64,000 nt of DNA from Melieria omissa (GCA_963971225.1 OZ020269.1:12734701-12798700); one strand, 5' to 3'; positions 1 through 12,119 are shown, numbered from the stretch's first letter. Numbers and translations: made by a program. Notes: generated by a model not told the origin, from the sequence alone.

Positions 1-95
1 TAAAAGTATGCTTGGAAAAGCGTTCATGCACAGCACAGAGTGCCTCTTCGTTTCAATATATAATAATAATAAATAGATGGAACATGTTCGGATCA

Positions 96-150
96 ATATT
101 ATTGATGGGGATAATGTACTATGACCTGTCGATCTATTGTGCCCTTCGGA
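96..150 (-). mobile_element. LINE 3'-end remnant
   Basis: This short stretch matches the extreme 3' end of the RNase H-bearing LINE at 46.4 kb. Both copies share the block GACCTG-t/a-CGATCTATTGTGCCC in the same orientation, so the element reads on the minus strand. Only some 50 bases are recognisable. The flanks (60-330) contain a loosely repeated phrase around AAATTTATGT and GTCTCCTT. Confidence 0.5.
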
Positions 151-3090
151 TCAATAGGAGAAGAGATTTAAATGTACTCAAAGGAGACTTTTTGTCGATA
201 TTATTGAATTTATGAAATTTATGTGTACTAAGTCTCCTTTGAGTTAAAGCAGATGGAACATGTTCGAATCAATAATCTCGGCATGAAATTTATGTAAGTG
301 TATTGAGTCTCCTTAGACAGGCTTCCATTCCTGTTCTTTGAAGACTTCTTTAGAACGACCCAAAGTCATAACGCACCCATTTCTTGAGTCTTAGTTGAGC
401 TCAACTAATCTGACTTGATCTGCCTGTCCCTAAGCCTGTGTTCAATTTCATCTTCAACTCCAAGTGACCTGTTTAAGTTGAAGTTATGATTTCACCTTTG
501 TTAATAAGTTTTCAAGAATTATTATTCAAAGACTAAATAAACATAAACTAAAAATAAAGTGAAGTTTATCATTCAATAATGAACTGTTGCGTTTATGCAT
601 CACTATCTAATAATGCGTTAGGTATAAATAAAAATTGTACAAGTCATGTGACAAGTGCGTCACGTAATTGACCACAACGATGCATTGCATAGTCCACTGC
701 ACTAATTCTGCGCGAAATGGCAGCCACACTAAAAATACGCACAACTGGCACAATTTATTGTGCGCCAAGTTAGCACGAAGCAAAGAAAGAATTAAAGAGA
801 GAAGGGAAAAGTGTCTGTCACATTATTTTAAAAGTGTTTTCAATTCAGTACAAAGAAATCGGCTGACATCAAAGGACTTAATTCATTTTTATAGATTTCA
901 GCGAGACAAGAAACAAATAAAATAAAGTGGAAGAAGTTGATGTAGTTGATGTATGTGATGTGATTGGACTGAGCTTTGGATAGATCCCTCTATACTAAAA
1001 TCTAGTATAGTCTACAGATTAGTATAGTCTACTATATAGTAATAGGTATATGCTTTTGTTCTGTTCTCTTTTCAAGTTATATGAAAGTATTCTGAATCTA
1101 AAGTCACTTTGAATGCGACTATAAGACTGATGACTTAGTCCATCAGAAGACTTTTGTCCTTAACTTCCCTTAGTTATGGCTATATATGACGGAACTATAC
1201 GAAGTCGAGCTTTTGATCTACATAGAACAAATCACATTGATCAAATCCGGCTAGAAGTCATCAATTATTCAAATTTGGTTCTCTGCTAAAAAATGTGTCA
1301 GACGTATAATGCAGACAAACCACACTTCCAGCGTACTTTCGGTCCATTTCTCAGACGCTTCGTTATAATTATGCTCTGATGTTTTATAAAGTTTTGAAAA
1401 CTCTCTGGAAATTTCATATATTTAGCAAATTTGAATTGACAAGGACACTCGTAATATTCGTAACAGGCAACTCTAGTAGTTATGCAGTCTTTGATAGAAC
1501 TGACTACTCGACTTCTTAGACTTGCTAGACTCATCCAGAATGATTACTTGAATATGTTTCTCACATCTAGGACGCACATAAACCTTAATCGCACCCAGAC
1601 CTTTTGGTCCATTCCTCATATGCAACAACTGTTGCCAAAAAATGCGGAAAAGAATTACCAGAGCATGTGGAAAATTAGGTGGCGGCTACTGAGCAAAGCA
1701 CGTTGGTTTAATTCTAATGGAAAATATGCGCATAACAACAACAACAAAATAAAAAACATACACTAAAAGCGCTGCAAGTATTCATTCGCAGTGTGGCAAA
1801 AGTGTTACAAGGTGTTTTGCTAGAAAGTTGTTGAACTTGCCGCGTTGCACCAAATGTTACTTGGTCATTAGTTGCACTTGGAAAGTAATTTGTAAATAAT
1901 TCTTAATTTTTTTTCAAATAATTTTTTTTTTGAGCACATAAACTGCAACGCGTGCAAGCAATTAAAAACCACAGGCAATGCCATGCAATATGCAAATCAG
2001 CCAACAGACGACAACGTTCGATGCACACAGCACGTTCCATGCAGTCGCCACACTGACCAAGTGGGTGGCTGAATGTGTGTGTGTGTATGTGTTGGTGAGC
2101 AGCAGAGATTTTTTTTCATTTCCTGTATTAAATTCAAATAAACAGCTGCAGCTAAAGCGCGTTCGAAAGGAAATATGGCTGCACGCACATATATCACTCG
2201 ACATGACCTTGACCCAACGTTGGCTGGTGCTGCCACCCAGGCGCCTGACGATGCTTTCTGTGGCGGCGACACGTGCTGATTTCCGGTCTGCGCGCTGGTG
2301 TGCAAATGTTTACGTGTCGCTTTGGCTGCTTTCTCTTTGTTTGTTTGAGTGTTTTGACTGAATTTTTGTTCCCTCATTTATTTTCCGTTTCCGCTGCTGC
2401 ATTTCAAATAAAGAAAATCAAGAAACAGTTTTGCCATTAAGAGATTAACAAAAGTGGGTTTTGTTTTGGCTGCACTCAATGTTGGATTATTGGCGGTATT
2501 CATAATACATGCGAAGAATATGGTTTGAAAATTAATTACAGTGTTCAACGCTGTCATTTCACAACTTTAGTTGAAGCTTAATGTGAGGTTGGGACAGGTA
2601 GCTTGCTTATTTCTCGGCAAATACACTGGGAGGCTCCAAAAGGCTCATTGTGATGCTCGAAGGGAGTATGAACCAGTCCCTACTATCCTGTGTTCGGTGT
2701 TGGCTCAAACCAACCTGAGCTTCCAACCAAAGGTCGAAGGTTCCATTGGTCATTGGTGCGCTTTGTTGCCTTCCGGTCAGGATCGTTGAAAATTTCCTTA
2801 AGTGGCGAGTACATACCTGTCATCATGTTCCCGTTCGTAAACTCCGATACCTGTCGAGCCAGTTCAACCGCTCTTTCATTCTGAGGTCTTCCCCTTGGAA
2901 CGAGGTACCAAGCAGAGTTTGATGTCGTTCTCTCTGATTTTGTACAGAGATATAAGAGATTCCATAACACATCTCCACCTGACTATATGAAAATTCAGTG
3001 CCGCTCGTTGGGTTATGGGGTAACTCTCGACTTGAACTAACTCGACTCTGAACTTGAACTGATCAGGGAGTTTAAACTTCAAACCACCTT
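151..3090. other. Noncoding DNA upstream of the recognised NKAIN exons
   Basis: No exon could be supported here. Open frames are short, overlap on both strands and match no family. A slightly GC-richer patch at about 1.96-2.40 kb has a short TG run and could be regulatory, but nothing decides it. The missing first NKAIN coding exon could in principle lie here; no ATG followed by a plausible NKAIN N-terminus and a donor was found. Confidence 0.5.
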
Positions 3091-4710
3091 CTTAATGAAA
3101 GCGCATTCAATTGCGGTCATTTTCGAACTGTCAAGATTGGGACCTCGTAATCACTTAAGGCGGTGTCCATATTTCAATCCTCCCACGTTGAAAAGTGGGT
3201 TCGGTAGGTGTGTTAATGCATCGAGTCGATACCACGTATTTACATTACATAGTTTAAACTTCAAACCACCTGCTTAGTGATAGCACATTCAATCCCGTCC
3301 ATTTTCGTACCGTCAGTTAAGATGGGAACCTCGTAATCACTTAAGGCGGTGTCGATATTTCAATCCTCCCACGTTGAGAAGTGGGTTCGGTAGGTGTGTT
3401 AAAGCATCGAGTCAGTACCACCTAGTTACATTCAAAGTTCAGGTACCACCGATCCAACCGAAGTAGTATGGAAGCATGACCCCTGGGATCTCCCATTCAA
3501 CTACAGCAGGGTCTGTATCCCAATCCTACCGGGTTCGATAGTGGGTTCGTTGAAGCCAACAGTGACGATTTGGATTTCGCACCCATCAACGGCAGTATCG
3601 GTATTCAAATACTCCCAGGATGAAAAGTGGATCCGGTAGGTGTTGTTGAATTATCGAGTCGGTACCTCGTAGTGACATTCAAAGTTCGAGTACCACCCAT
3701 CCAACCATTGAAGCATGACCCCTGGGATCTAGCACTCACCTACCGAACCCAGTATCCAATACGTTAAGATACCCTTTAGGAGATCCCAATCTTTACTGAC
3801 AGCTTCATCACAACCTACCGAACCCTTTTGAAGCCGTCAGTGAAGATTGGGATCTTGCACACACCTACGTAAGTGTCGATATTCCAATCCTCTCGGGTTG
3901 GAAAGTGAGTTCGGAAGGTTTTGTTGAAGCCTCGAGTCAGTACCACGTAGTTACATTCAAAGTTCGGGTAGTAGTATGGAAGCACGATACATGGGATCTC
4001 TCACTCACCTACGGCTGTGTCTGTATTCTAATCCTCCCTGGTTGAAAAGTGGGTTCGATATTTTTTTGAACCATCGAGTCGGTACCACTTAGTTACATTC
4101 AAATTTCAGGTACCACCGATCCAACTGTAGTAGTGGGGAAACATGACCCATGCCTCATACTCTCTTACGACAGAGTTTGTATTCCAATTCTACCGGGTTG
4201 GAAGGTGGTATCGATAGGTTTTTTGCAGCATCGAGTCCATCGAGATCCAGCGGTAGTAGTATGGAAGCACGACCCATGGGATCTCGCACTCACCTACGGC
4301 TGTGTTTGTATTCTAATCCTCCCTGGTTGAAAAGTGGGTTCGATAGGTTTTTTGAATCATCGAGTCGGTACCACGTAGTTACATTCAAAGTTCAGGTACC
4401 ACCGATCCAACCGTAGTAGTTGGGAAGCATGACCCATGGGGTCTCGCAGTCTCTTAAGACCCTGTCTGTATTCCGATGTTACCGAGTTGGATAGTGGGTT
4501 TGATAGATATTGTTGAAGCCGTCAGTGAGGATTGGGATCACGCACTCACGGCAGTGTCGATATTTCAATCCTCCCTGGTTGAGAAGTGGATTCGCTATTA
4601 GAATCCTCCCTGGTTGGAAAGTGGGTTCGGTAGGTTTTGTTGAAGTAATGAGTCGTAAAATATTTAAAGTTCGCGTACTTCCGACATACCCGTAGTAGTA
4701 TGGGGACATG
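3090..4710. repeat. Degenerate tandem array, full unit about 285 bp
   Basis: A complex unit recurs with deletions. Landmarks are GGTTGGAAAGTGGGTTCG, then ATCGAGTCGGTACCAC, then GTTACATTCAAAGTTC, then GTAGTATGGAAGCATGACCC, then ATGGGATCTCGCACTCACC. The ATCGAGTC landmark occurs near 3219, 3409, 3655, 3934, 4076, 4363 and 4651. The spacings (190, 246, 279, 142, 287, 288) fit a full unit near 285 bp with shortened copies. The unit has no obvious coding capacity. Its higher GC content than the flanks suggests an origin in a transposable element or retrogene fragment, but none is recognised. Confidence 0.75.
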
Positions 4711-6422
4711 AACCATCGTGTGTGGCTTGAAGTTCTAACATTTTACAAAATAAAACGTCTTACTAAAGTTTACTAACATACATTTAGAACAAGTATTTAA
4801 TTTTTTCATGAATGTTTCATAGATTACAAGACCAAAGTTTTTCTTTTGCTTAGTTGCCGCAGTTTGTGAATACCGCAATTGTTCTTGCGTGTTACTAATG
4901 TAATTGACATCAAATTGCGTACATTTGCGATAGCATTTTCTTGACATTTGCTGTCACTTGACATTTGCTTTTTGATTCATTTACGGTCTGCCACCTTTCG
5001 ACTTTATTTCTATTTCCGTCTGCCATCATTTATCTTTTGTGTGTTTTATTATTTCAGCTGTTCGCGAACGACTTTGATTTCCGTGCTTCGTGGCTCTTCA
5101 CTTGTGTGTTTTATTTTCTTTTCATTTTGTAAATATTTTCATTGTTTCTAATTTTATACTTTTCTATTGCTGTTTGATTTTCTTTTGCTTTTAATTTTCC
5201 ATCACGCTGTGCACACTTCCGTTTTCGCACTCGTTTACGGCGTTTCGAAAACTTTTCACTATAGAATTAAGTTTTCTTCAAAAACTGCTCGATTTCATGG
5301 TCCATCGGCACAAAGCGTTTGAGCAAAGCATCCAAGAAGTGAGAGTAGGTCAAGTTCTGCTCACGATTGCAAATAAATCAAAGTCAGAGAGAGAAATGCA
5401 ATGCAATGCTTTTCAGTGTGGCGAAAAGTTGCCATTCAAAGTTGCACGAAAGCAGCGGAAATGGCACTGAATCTTTTTAGGCTTAGCGACAAAATCTTTC
5501 TAGAGCTCTTGGAGCAAATTGTGGCTATAAATTTTATGGAAAATAAGAAAAGTCAAAACCAAGTTGTTTAATGCTTTGAGTGGAGAAAAAACTCAAAATT
5601 ATGAACTTTAAAACTTACTCAAGTTACAATTTGTTGGTGCTTTTATTGTTAGTGAAAATAGATTTCCATATATTTTAGTAACCCAAATAGTTGACTAATC
5701 AAATGCCGCCACTAAATCAATGCCTTCTTTCTATCAACTTTCGGCGTGATGTGGTGGTGGCACGGCCCACTTTGCCACAATGGCTGTCATTGAGGCAATC
5801 ACACACCACCCACTCCAGTTCAATTACTTTCAATTATTGCACTGACAAGTACATTGCTGTCTGTGTGTATGTGTTGGACTTGCAAGTTGTCTGCTTGTAC
5901 TAGTTGTTGTTGTAGTTATTCAATTACACAACATCACATCAAACGAAATGCGAACAAGTCTCAATTAACAGGAGTGCGAAGTGCGACTGCGAGCGTGCGC
6001 AATGCACTCGAAAACACACATCGAACAACTGCGGCCGACATGAAACTTGTAAATTTGTGCGCCAACTAAAAAATGTTGGTAAATATTTGACAAGTTGCAA
6101 AGTATTTATTTTTATTGTTTGCTTTGTGGAAAATTTTTCAATGGGTCTTTTTAAAAAAAATTTTGACCTAGAAAAAGGTCTAAAGCTCGTTTTGGACTTG
6201 GAATGGGGAAAAATGTTAGTAGTATTCTTTTTCAAACAGATTTTGTTTATTTATATTGAACGTGCAGTTTCTCGACAGCAACAGCATTGCATACTTTCAG
6301 GGGTCATGGTAATTTTGCGGGAATTGTCGCCAAGACGGTTTGAGGCAATGCTGCAATGTTCAGAAACGAGTTGAGCTCCGGGCAGACAAGTATAAAAATC
6401 AGGCGGACCTGCAGTTTTGCTA
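4711..6422. other. Noncoding DNA, no supported gene
   Basis: AT-rich sequence with short overlapping frames only. The stretch at about 5.69-6.06 kb is less AT-rich than its surroundings but has no splice-bounded frame that matches a family. No repeat family is recognised. Confidence 0.45.
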
Positions 6423-6426
6423 TTAA

Positions 6427-7030
6427 CCCTTTCGATATTTTGTTGTCATATGGCAACATGCTACTTTGTGGACGTCTGAACCCTCTATGGTTCCAGGAAT
6501 ACATTTTTTTATTGGTCCTTAGAATAGTTTGCAGTTTGAGGAAATTACGAAATTAATAAATTGAATACTTAAGTTTAAAGAAGAGAAGTATACACGTTTT
6601 TTTAATGGTATATCTTGACATAGTAGAGGAAGAAGAAGCAGAAAACTTTAGATAACTTTTCTTTCAATTTAGATACTTTTTTTTTTACTTTTGGCTGAAG
6701 TTAAGAAATAAATAATTGAATAATAAATAATAATAATAAATAATAATAATAAATAATAATATAAATAATAATAATAATATATAACAATAAATAATAATAA
6801 ATAAATTTTCGTTATGCGTAAAACGTTTTATGTTTCAGTAATCATCCCAGCCACAACGATGTGGTTGCTCTCATAAAAAACACTCTAAAATACAGGGTCC
6901 GAGTATAAAAATTCAAAAATTGTTTATGGAATTTTGCTTATATAACCACTTAAGAAGAAGAAAAAGAAGAAGAATAAAACGTTAAATTTAAAAATTTAAC
7001 TTTGCCCAGTAAAAATCCGTAACGAAAGGG
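6427..7030. mobile_element. TTAA-flanked MITE (piggyBac-like), expanded copy
   Basis: The element begins CCCTTTCG and ends CGAAAGGG and is flanked on both sides by TTAA (6423-6426 and 7031-7034). A TTAA target with CCCTTT-type termini is typical of piggyBac-related elements; membership is inferred, since there is no transposase. A second copy lies inverted at 55824-56212. Shared internal blocks include the hairpin-like CACAACGATGTGGTTG, TACACTTTTTTAATGG and GAAGAAGCAGAAAAC. This copy is about 215 bp longer, partly through an internal AAT expansion. Confidence 0.8.
6716..6805. repeat. (AAT)n microsatellite inside the MITE
   Basis: Runs of AATAATAAATAAT and variants fill about 90 bases inside the TTAA-flanked MITE. 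The inverted copy at 55.8 kb lacks them, so the expansion postdates the split of the two copies. Confidence 0.85.
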
Positions 7031-7034
7031 TTAA

Positions 7035-8287
7035 GAAGCAACAGTTTAACATGAATATGAAACAAATTTGAAGTGAACGTAAAATGGCTGTGGAAAATTG
7101 TAAATAAAGCGACTACAGGGCTAAACTACGTCAAGAAATTTCAGTGTGTTTTATTTTGGCACAATCCAGCGATACGAACTACGAATACTTTGGTCAACAA
7201 ATTCTGTATAATAACAATATTATACACAATTGAGGTACTCACACCGAGCTCGTTACTTTTTAGTTCTGTTCTTGGTAGCTTGTTAGGTGTATTTTTTTTA
7301 TTCTTTTACAACAACAAAATACTCATTTAAACCTATCAAATATCGAACTAACAAAGTAACAAGCTTGGTGTGAATACCCCTAATGTTTGTCTGAAAATAA
7401 TTTTAAGTCAAAATTAAAGTGTTAAAGAAAGTTAAGTGTATTAAAAATAGTTAAAAAAGTTGTTGAATCCAGAGGTCTGCTTGGGCTGGAAGTAATCAAA
7501 TAAAAAAATAAATTTTGTGCAGAAACTTCATTATTTTCTTCAAGGTTTACTATTAACAATTATTTGTAAAAAATTTTTTAAATGTTTATGGCACAAAATT
7601 TCCACTTTATCTTTTAGTCACCGTATGTCTGGAAAAACAGACATTTAACCACTTCTGTGTGTACAAAAAACATGCCCGAAAATTTCCAGGTGCAATTTGT
7701 AGAATTTTATGAAGTTTGAAACCTGAAATTTAACTCTAAAGCCATTTCGGGAACTAGAGGGTTAAACGACTAATTTTTGTCCTGCACTATAGCAACGTCC
7801 TTTTAATTTTTCCTTCTTGCCAACATGAAAACCCATTGAAAGCCGCAATAAAAATATAATAAAAATATGAAAAAATATGAAGACAAATAAGAAATGTAAA
7901 AAGCCACAATAAAAATACAACAAAAATATAAAAAAATATGAAGATAATTAAAAAAAAGTTTTAACAACAATTTTACTATCTTTTGACTCAGAATAGAACT
8001 TGTCTTGGTCACACAAAACAACTACAGCTGAAAGGGAAGAATCACAGATTCAGCCCAAATGAAGCTGAGCTCACTAAGCAAATTGAGCTCAAAAAAACTA
8101 CAAAATCGGATATTTCCTTCTTTTATCCACAAGGAGTTTTCTTTACCTGTGTGTTTTTAAATAAATCAAAATAAATTATATAACTTTAGCTAACTCCATC
8201 TTCTAACCCTTTTTGAGGTTAACCAAGTTTTTGAAGTCAAATTGTCGAAATCAGTTGAATTTAACTTTAACTATGACTTGCAAAGCT
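7035..8287. other. Noncoding DNA with a small direct duplication
   Basis: AT-rich and without a supported gene. Within it, 7840-7890 and 7898-7950 are near-identical direct repeats sharing GCC(G/A)CAATAAAAATA and AAAAAATATGAAGA, about 58 bp apart. Confidence 0.5.
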
Positions 8288-8291
8288 TTAA

Positions 8292-8603
8292 CCCTTTTAA
8301 TACTGCGGGGATATATAAGTCCCAGATAATGTTCAAAAATTACTGGTGCGAAAAGTATTCGCTTTTAAAGTGCTGGGATGGGACTAAACAGTAGTCTGTA
8401 GTCAGTACTAAATAACACGTGTTTTGGTTAGCATAACCTAACTAATTCATACTTGATATACGTTCAGAAGTGTAAGCGTGCTCTTTGTGCATAAAAACAA
8501 AAAATCTGAAATTATGTAGACATGTGTTTTTACTTATTTACAGCACATTTAGTTCAATTATACCGAATTCTATCTTCACTGGCCAAAAGTCGTATTGAAA
8601 GGG
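8292..8603. mobile_element. TTAA-flanked MITE (piggyBac-like)
   Basis: Termini are CCCTTTTAATAC and GTATTGAAAGGG, immediately flanked by TTAA at 8288-8291 and 8604-8607. The 312-bp body has no transposase. The terminal CCCTTT and TTAA target match the 6.4 and 55.8 kb elements, but the interior differs, so it is a related, separate subfamily. Confidence 0.75.
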
Positions 8604-9380
8604 TTAAGGGGCCAAGAAACTTAACACAATTCACGTCACACGTTTTAACTTGAGATATTATCAACTATCGACAAACCTCGAACAAAATTTCGCAATTTTC
8701 TGAACTTGTGAGACATTCACCCTGTGGAGTAATTCATGTTTGTGAAGAAAAAATTTCCTACATTCGAAGAAGACACAAAACAAAGATGAATTAAATGATT
8801 CAAAAACAGCGCTAATGACACATCAGGACACGTTCTTTGTTCCTGATGTGTCATAAGAAAATTTATTAATTTTTTAGAAAATTTGTACCTAGTTGAATCT
8901 GCAATACACATTATTTCGAATTGCTTGAGATTAAAGCTTAGTGGAGATCTCTACTTAAGTGGAATCTTTGTCACAATACGACTTAATGCTTTCCTACTTA
9001 AATTGCCATACTAAATCATTCTTGATTAGAAAGAAAGTAGTAAAATAACGTTCTATGGCATTCCGCCTGCATACAAACGTAAAATTGGATCTCCAGTCTG
9101 ATTCAGAGCAAATTTAATTACTATATTTTCAATTATTTTGGCGGTATTGTGTGCATCAAACGGTTCATTGAATCTTACAGACATGGCTACATCAATTCTG
9201 CTATGAAAATATATTTCTGTTCGAAAATATAGGTTAGGTTGAAATGAGAGCATGAAATTGCAGTCTCATTTTATTGCTAACTATATCTCTGAACACTGGA
9301 TTAAAAATTGAAGGAAATCACAATGGACCCAAAGTACGACATGAACAGATCGAAGCAACTATTTGGCAACACCAGGGGAA

Positions 9381-9756
9381 TTAGATTAGATTCGATTAGA
9401 TTAGATTAGATTAGATTGGATTAGATTAGACTAGATTAGATTAGATTAGATTAGATTAGATTAGATTAGATTAGATTAGATTAGATTAGATTAGATTAGG
9501 TTAGGTTAGATTAGATTAAATTAGATTAGATTAGATTAGATTAGAGTAGATTAGATTAGATTAGATTAGATTAGATTAGATTAGATTAGATTAGATTAGA
9601 TTAGATTAGATTAGATTAGATTAGATTAGATTAGATTAGATTAGATTAGATTAGATTAGATTAGATTAGATTAGATTAGATTAGATTAGATTAGATTAGA
9701 TTAGATTAGATTAGATTAGATTAGATTAGATTAGATTAGATTAGATTAGATTAGAT
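9381..9756. repeat. (TTAGA)n pentanucleotide satellite tract
   Basis: About 75 copies of TTAGA in tandem, nearly perfect in the 3' half (from about 9545) and with scattered variants in the 5' half: TTCGA, TTGGA, CTAGA, TTAGG, TTAAA and TTAGAG. The purity gradient is direct evidence of recent expansion at one end. Flanks are unique sequence. Confidence 0.97.
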
Positions 9757-9954
9757 AAGGTTCGGGAGTCGAGCAATAACTGTCAGAGATACTGACCTAT
9801 TTGCCGAATTCTTTTTTGCTCACTTGAGAAGTTCCTATCCTTCAATGTTATACGGGAACTCATAAATTTTTCCCAGATTAACTTCAGACCACTGTTTCAT
9901 CTGTATCAGTTTCATTCTCAGTATACGTTCCCAGTTCACTTCCTAGCTAAGCTA

Positions 9955-10200
9955 CAAGATTCACTGAGGGTCTTAGGGGTCATTTACTGGTGAGGGAATC
10001 ACCGGGCACGGTTGCTAATACCCTTCAACAATCATTGTTGCAGTTGTGGTGAGGTGGAAACACTCTTCTCCCATTTTTGAAGAGGAGCAGCCTACGCTCA
10101 TCCGGCACCATGAGAACCGCAGAGGAGACCTTAGAATCATTTTAATTATGGGGATTACAAGCTTTTAGGCTTCCTGGATCTCGCAATGTGGATTTTGAAA
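9955..10200 (+). pseudogene. LINE ORF2 C-terminal remnant
   Basis: Conceptual translation shows TGH followed by a broken zinc-knuckle-like stretch and an arginine/leucine-rich tail, resembling the region after RNase H in LINE ORF2 proteins and in the same style as the remnant at 20.6 kb. The frame is broken by stops. No RT or RNase H core remains. Assignment is by resemblance only. Confidence 0.4.
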
Positions 10201-10337
10201 ACCAGCCAATATCAAAAAAAATTTGGATGTGACACAAAAAGGCACTTAAGGTGCTAACTGTGCCACTGTGGGGAACATAGGATTTCATTTGGAATGATGC
10301 GGTATGAGTACAGCTTTTGAATCCAATGCCATTTGAA

Positions 10338-10513
10338 ATCAGGATTCAGGAAATATTCAAGGGGGGGGGGGCTTTCAAAAAGTAATTCTTTAACATTCAT
10401 AAATGTTTATGTAGATTCCTTTTAATTTGTATGCAGATTTAAAGACAACTCTAATATTTCAGGGTTTTCCCAAATCCCCAAACCCCGAAATCTACCCCCT
10501 GAATACGCCACTG
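10338..10513. mobile_element. hAT-like MITE, decayed copy
   Basis: The right end reads CCTGAATACGCCACTG, the reverse complement of the hAT-type terminus CAGTGGCGTATTCAGG. The left end is CAGGATTCAGG. Read in the opposite orientation, the interior aligns with the 21539-21692 element through AAAAAGTAATTCTTTAA and CCTTTT-AATTTG-ATG. Runs of G and C near the ends are shared. No clear target-site duplication remains. Confidence 0.7.
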
Positions 10514-11135
10514 TTTTGTACCAACAATTTTTATATTTTGGAGGGAAGTTTGGGGGGTCTGTGGCAACCACTCAACTAGAACTACAAAAGTCATTGGGTG
10601 GCAACTCTAGTCTTTCAGTCCATCTATTAAGTTCCAAACCATAGATTTGTTTAAACCCTATGTGCTATAAAACAATCAACTCTTGATAAACTCGTTACTT
10701 GAAGAACTGCCACAACTTGTTGAAAATGTCAGTTCTTCTTTTAAATCCTTAAATAGGTCATTAATAATCGATTTATACGATTTCCTTTAAGCTTTTAAGT
10801 TGCTCAACTCATCACATATGCAACTCGGTTGCCTTTCATTCTACGCCGTTGATGGCATTTTCTGTGCTGTGTATGCGGCAATTCATTTCCATAAATTGCA
10901 GAAATCAGTAACCGATCTGTATACACTTATATACATTTGTAAGTCGCTGACCGAAAGCGCGAAAAATTGGCGTTAAAATGTTTCAAGTTTTTTTCGCGTA
11001 ATCGCTGCACTGCGCCGCGGCCGCGGCCGACCGGTCGTGTTGTGCAATCGGGGCCAGTGGGTCAATTGGCAGCAGTGCGCATTACGACACATGTTGAAAA
11101 ATGTAAATTAATAATTTTCCTTCTTGTAATTGCAG
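10514..11135. other. Intron upstream of NKAIN exon 2
   Basis: Mostly AT-rich. A short GC-rich patch at about 11008-11060, with a GCCGCGGCCGCGGCCG run, lies just before the exon and stands out. It is followed by a pyrimidine-rich acceptor tract (TTTTCCTTCTTGTAATTGCAG). No start codon leads in frame into exon 2. Confidence 0.5.
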
Positions 11136-11273
11136 ATAACAATCATCGAACGCCAAGTATTCGATTTCCTCGGATACATGTGGGCGCCCATTCTGGTCAA
11201 CTTCTTTCACATCATTTTCATCATACTTGGATTCTATGGAGCATATCACTTTAGAATAAAATACATCATAACG
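11136..11273 (+). CDS. NKAIN: NKAIN (Na+/K+-ATPase beta-interacting protein), exon 2
   Basis: This exon encodes 46 residues, from [20 protein letters not shown] to FRIKYIIT. The ERQxFDFLGYxWAPIL block is the family signature of NKAIN proteins, small four-pass plasma-membrane proteins that interact with the Na+/K+-ATPase beta subunit. The hydrophobic run after WAPIL ([18 protein letters not shown]) is TM2. The exon is bounded by TTGCAG and GTAAGT and is phase 0 at both ends. The initiator methionine and start of TM1 should be on an upstream exon that I could not find here. The exon joins in frame to 20158 across an 8.9-kb intron. Family identity is secure; the orthologous name is used because one NKAIN gene with this architecture is known in flies. 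Confidence 0.95.
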
Positions 11274-12119
11274 GTAAGTATGACCCAATCAAATCAAACT
11301 AATTTACGAAAAAATAAAATTCAATTAGCGCCAACTTGGCGGAATTGTCAAAAGTGACCGCATTGCGCGCTTAGCTTGCGGCAGCCATCAGCGAGCGCGA
11401 CTGAGACTTAGACTGTAGTGTGGAGCAGGCGAGGGGGAGGGGGTTAGCGGTGCGCTTGTGAGTAACTCAATTCAATTCAATTACAGCTAATGGCACGCCT
11501 ACACGGTCAGCTTTCCATTTGTTGTGGTTGTTATTATTTTGGACTCATAAACGAGCCACTAAAAAAACACAAACGGAAAACGAGAGACATGACAACTTGA
11601 ACGTGAACAACGAAAATAGACACGAACATGAAAATTAACTCGCTTACGTCAAACTACTTAGCAACCAATTCTTTTTTTATGAAATTTGCTGCCACTGTTG
11701 CTTTTTTTTAGTTGTCGCCATTGCAAAGTGGCAACCGGATTAATTGTGTACCGTCAACTCCCAAAGCTGAACCACTGACAGATGCAGAGACAAATGAAAA
11801 GTGTTTTCAATTTCCAATGCCGCCAACGTAATTACTCGGACATTCCGCCGACTGAAGGGGGGAGGAGGGAACGCCAAAGTGGGTTCATTTGATAAGAAAG
11901 TTTCTTAAATTTAAGTTGTTTTTATTAGGAAATTTTTTATCAAAAATCTATTTAAATTATTTAAAAGGGAGAATATTGTTGTTAGCGTTCTAAAAAGTTT
12001 AAATTTAATGGAATTTAAATTGAATAAAAAACCAAAAAATATGCATTATTTTCCGAAATGTAAGCTTGAAGATCATCATGGAATATCAAAATTTTGTCTT
12101 GTCAGGAAGTATACAAATT
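11274..12119. other. Intron 2, proximal part
   Basis: The first 200 bases after the exon are unusually GC-rich for this window (about 11350-11460: GCGCGCTTAGCTTGCGGC, then a GGCGAGGGGGAGGGGG run), then composition returns to AT-rich. No exon is supported. The GC-rich patches on both sides of exon 2 could be regulatory; this is inference only. Confidence 0.4.

Noticed and set aside
1978..2361. Overlapping plus and minus frames as a possible first exon.
   Set aside because: No NKAIN-like N-terminus, no family match, and no phase-0 donor that could precede exon 2.
7646..7766. A possible further TTAA element (TTAACCAC to GAGGGTTAA).
   Set aside because: The two ends are not convincing inverted repeats beyond the TTAA.
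9381..9756. TTAGA tract as a telomere remnant.
   Set aside because: The repeat is TTAGA and not TTAGG, flies lack TTAGG telomeres, and the tract behaves like an expanding microsatellite.
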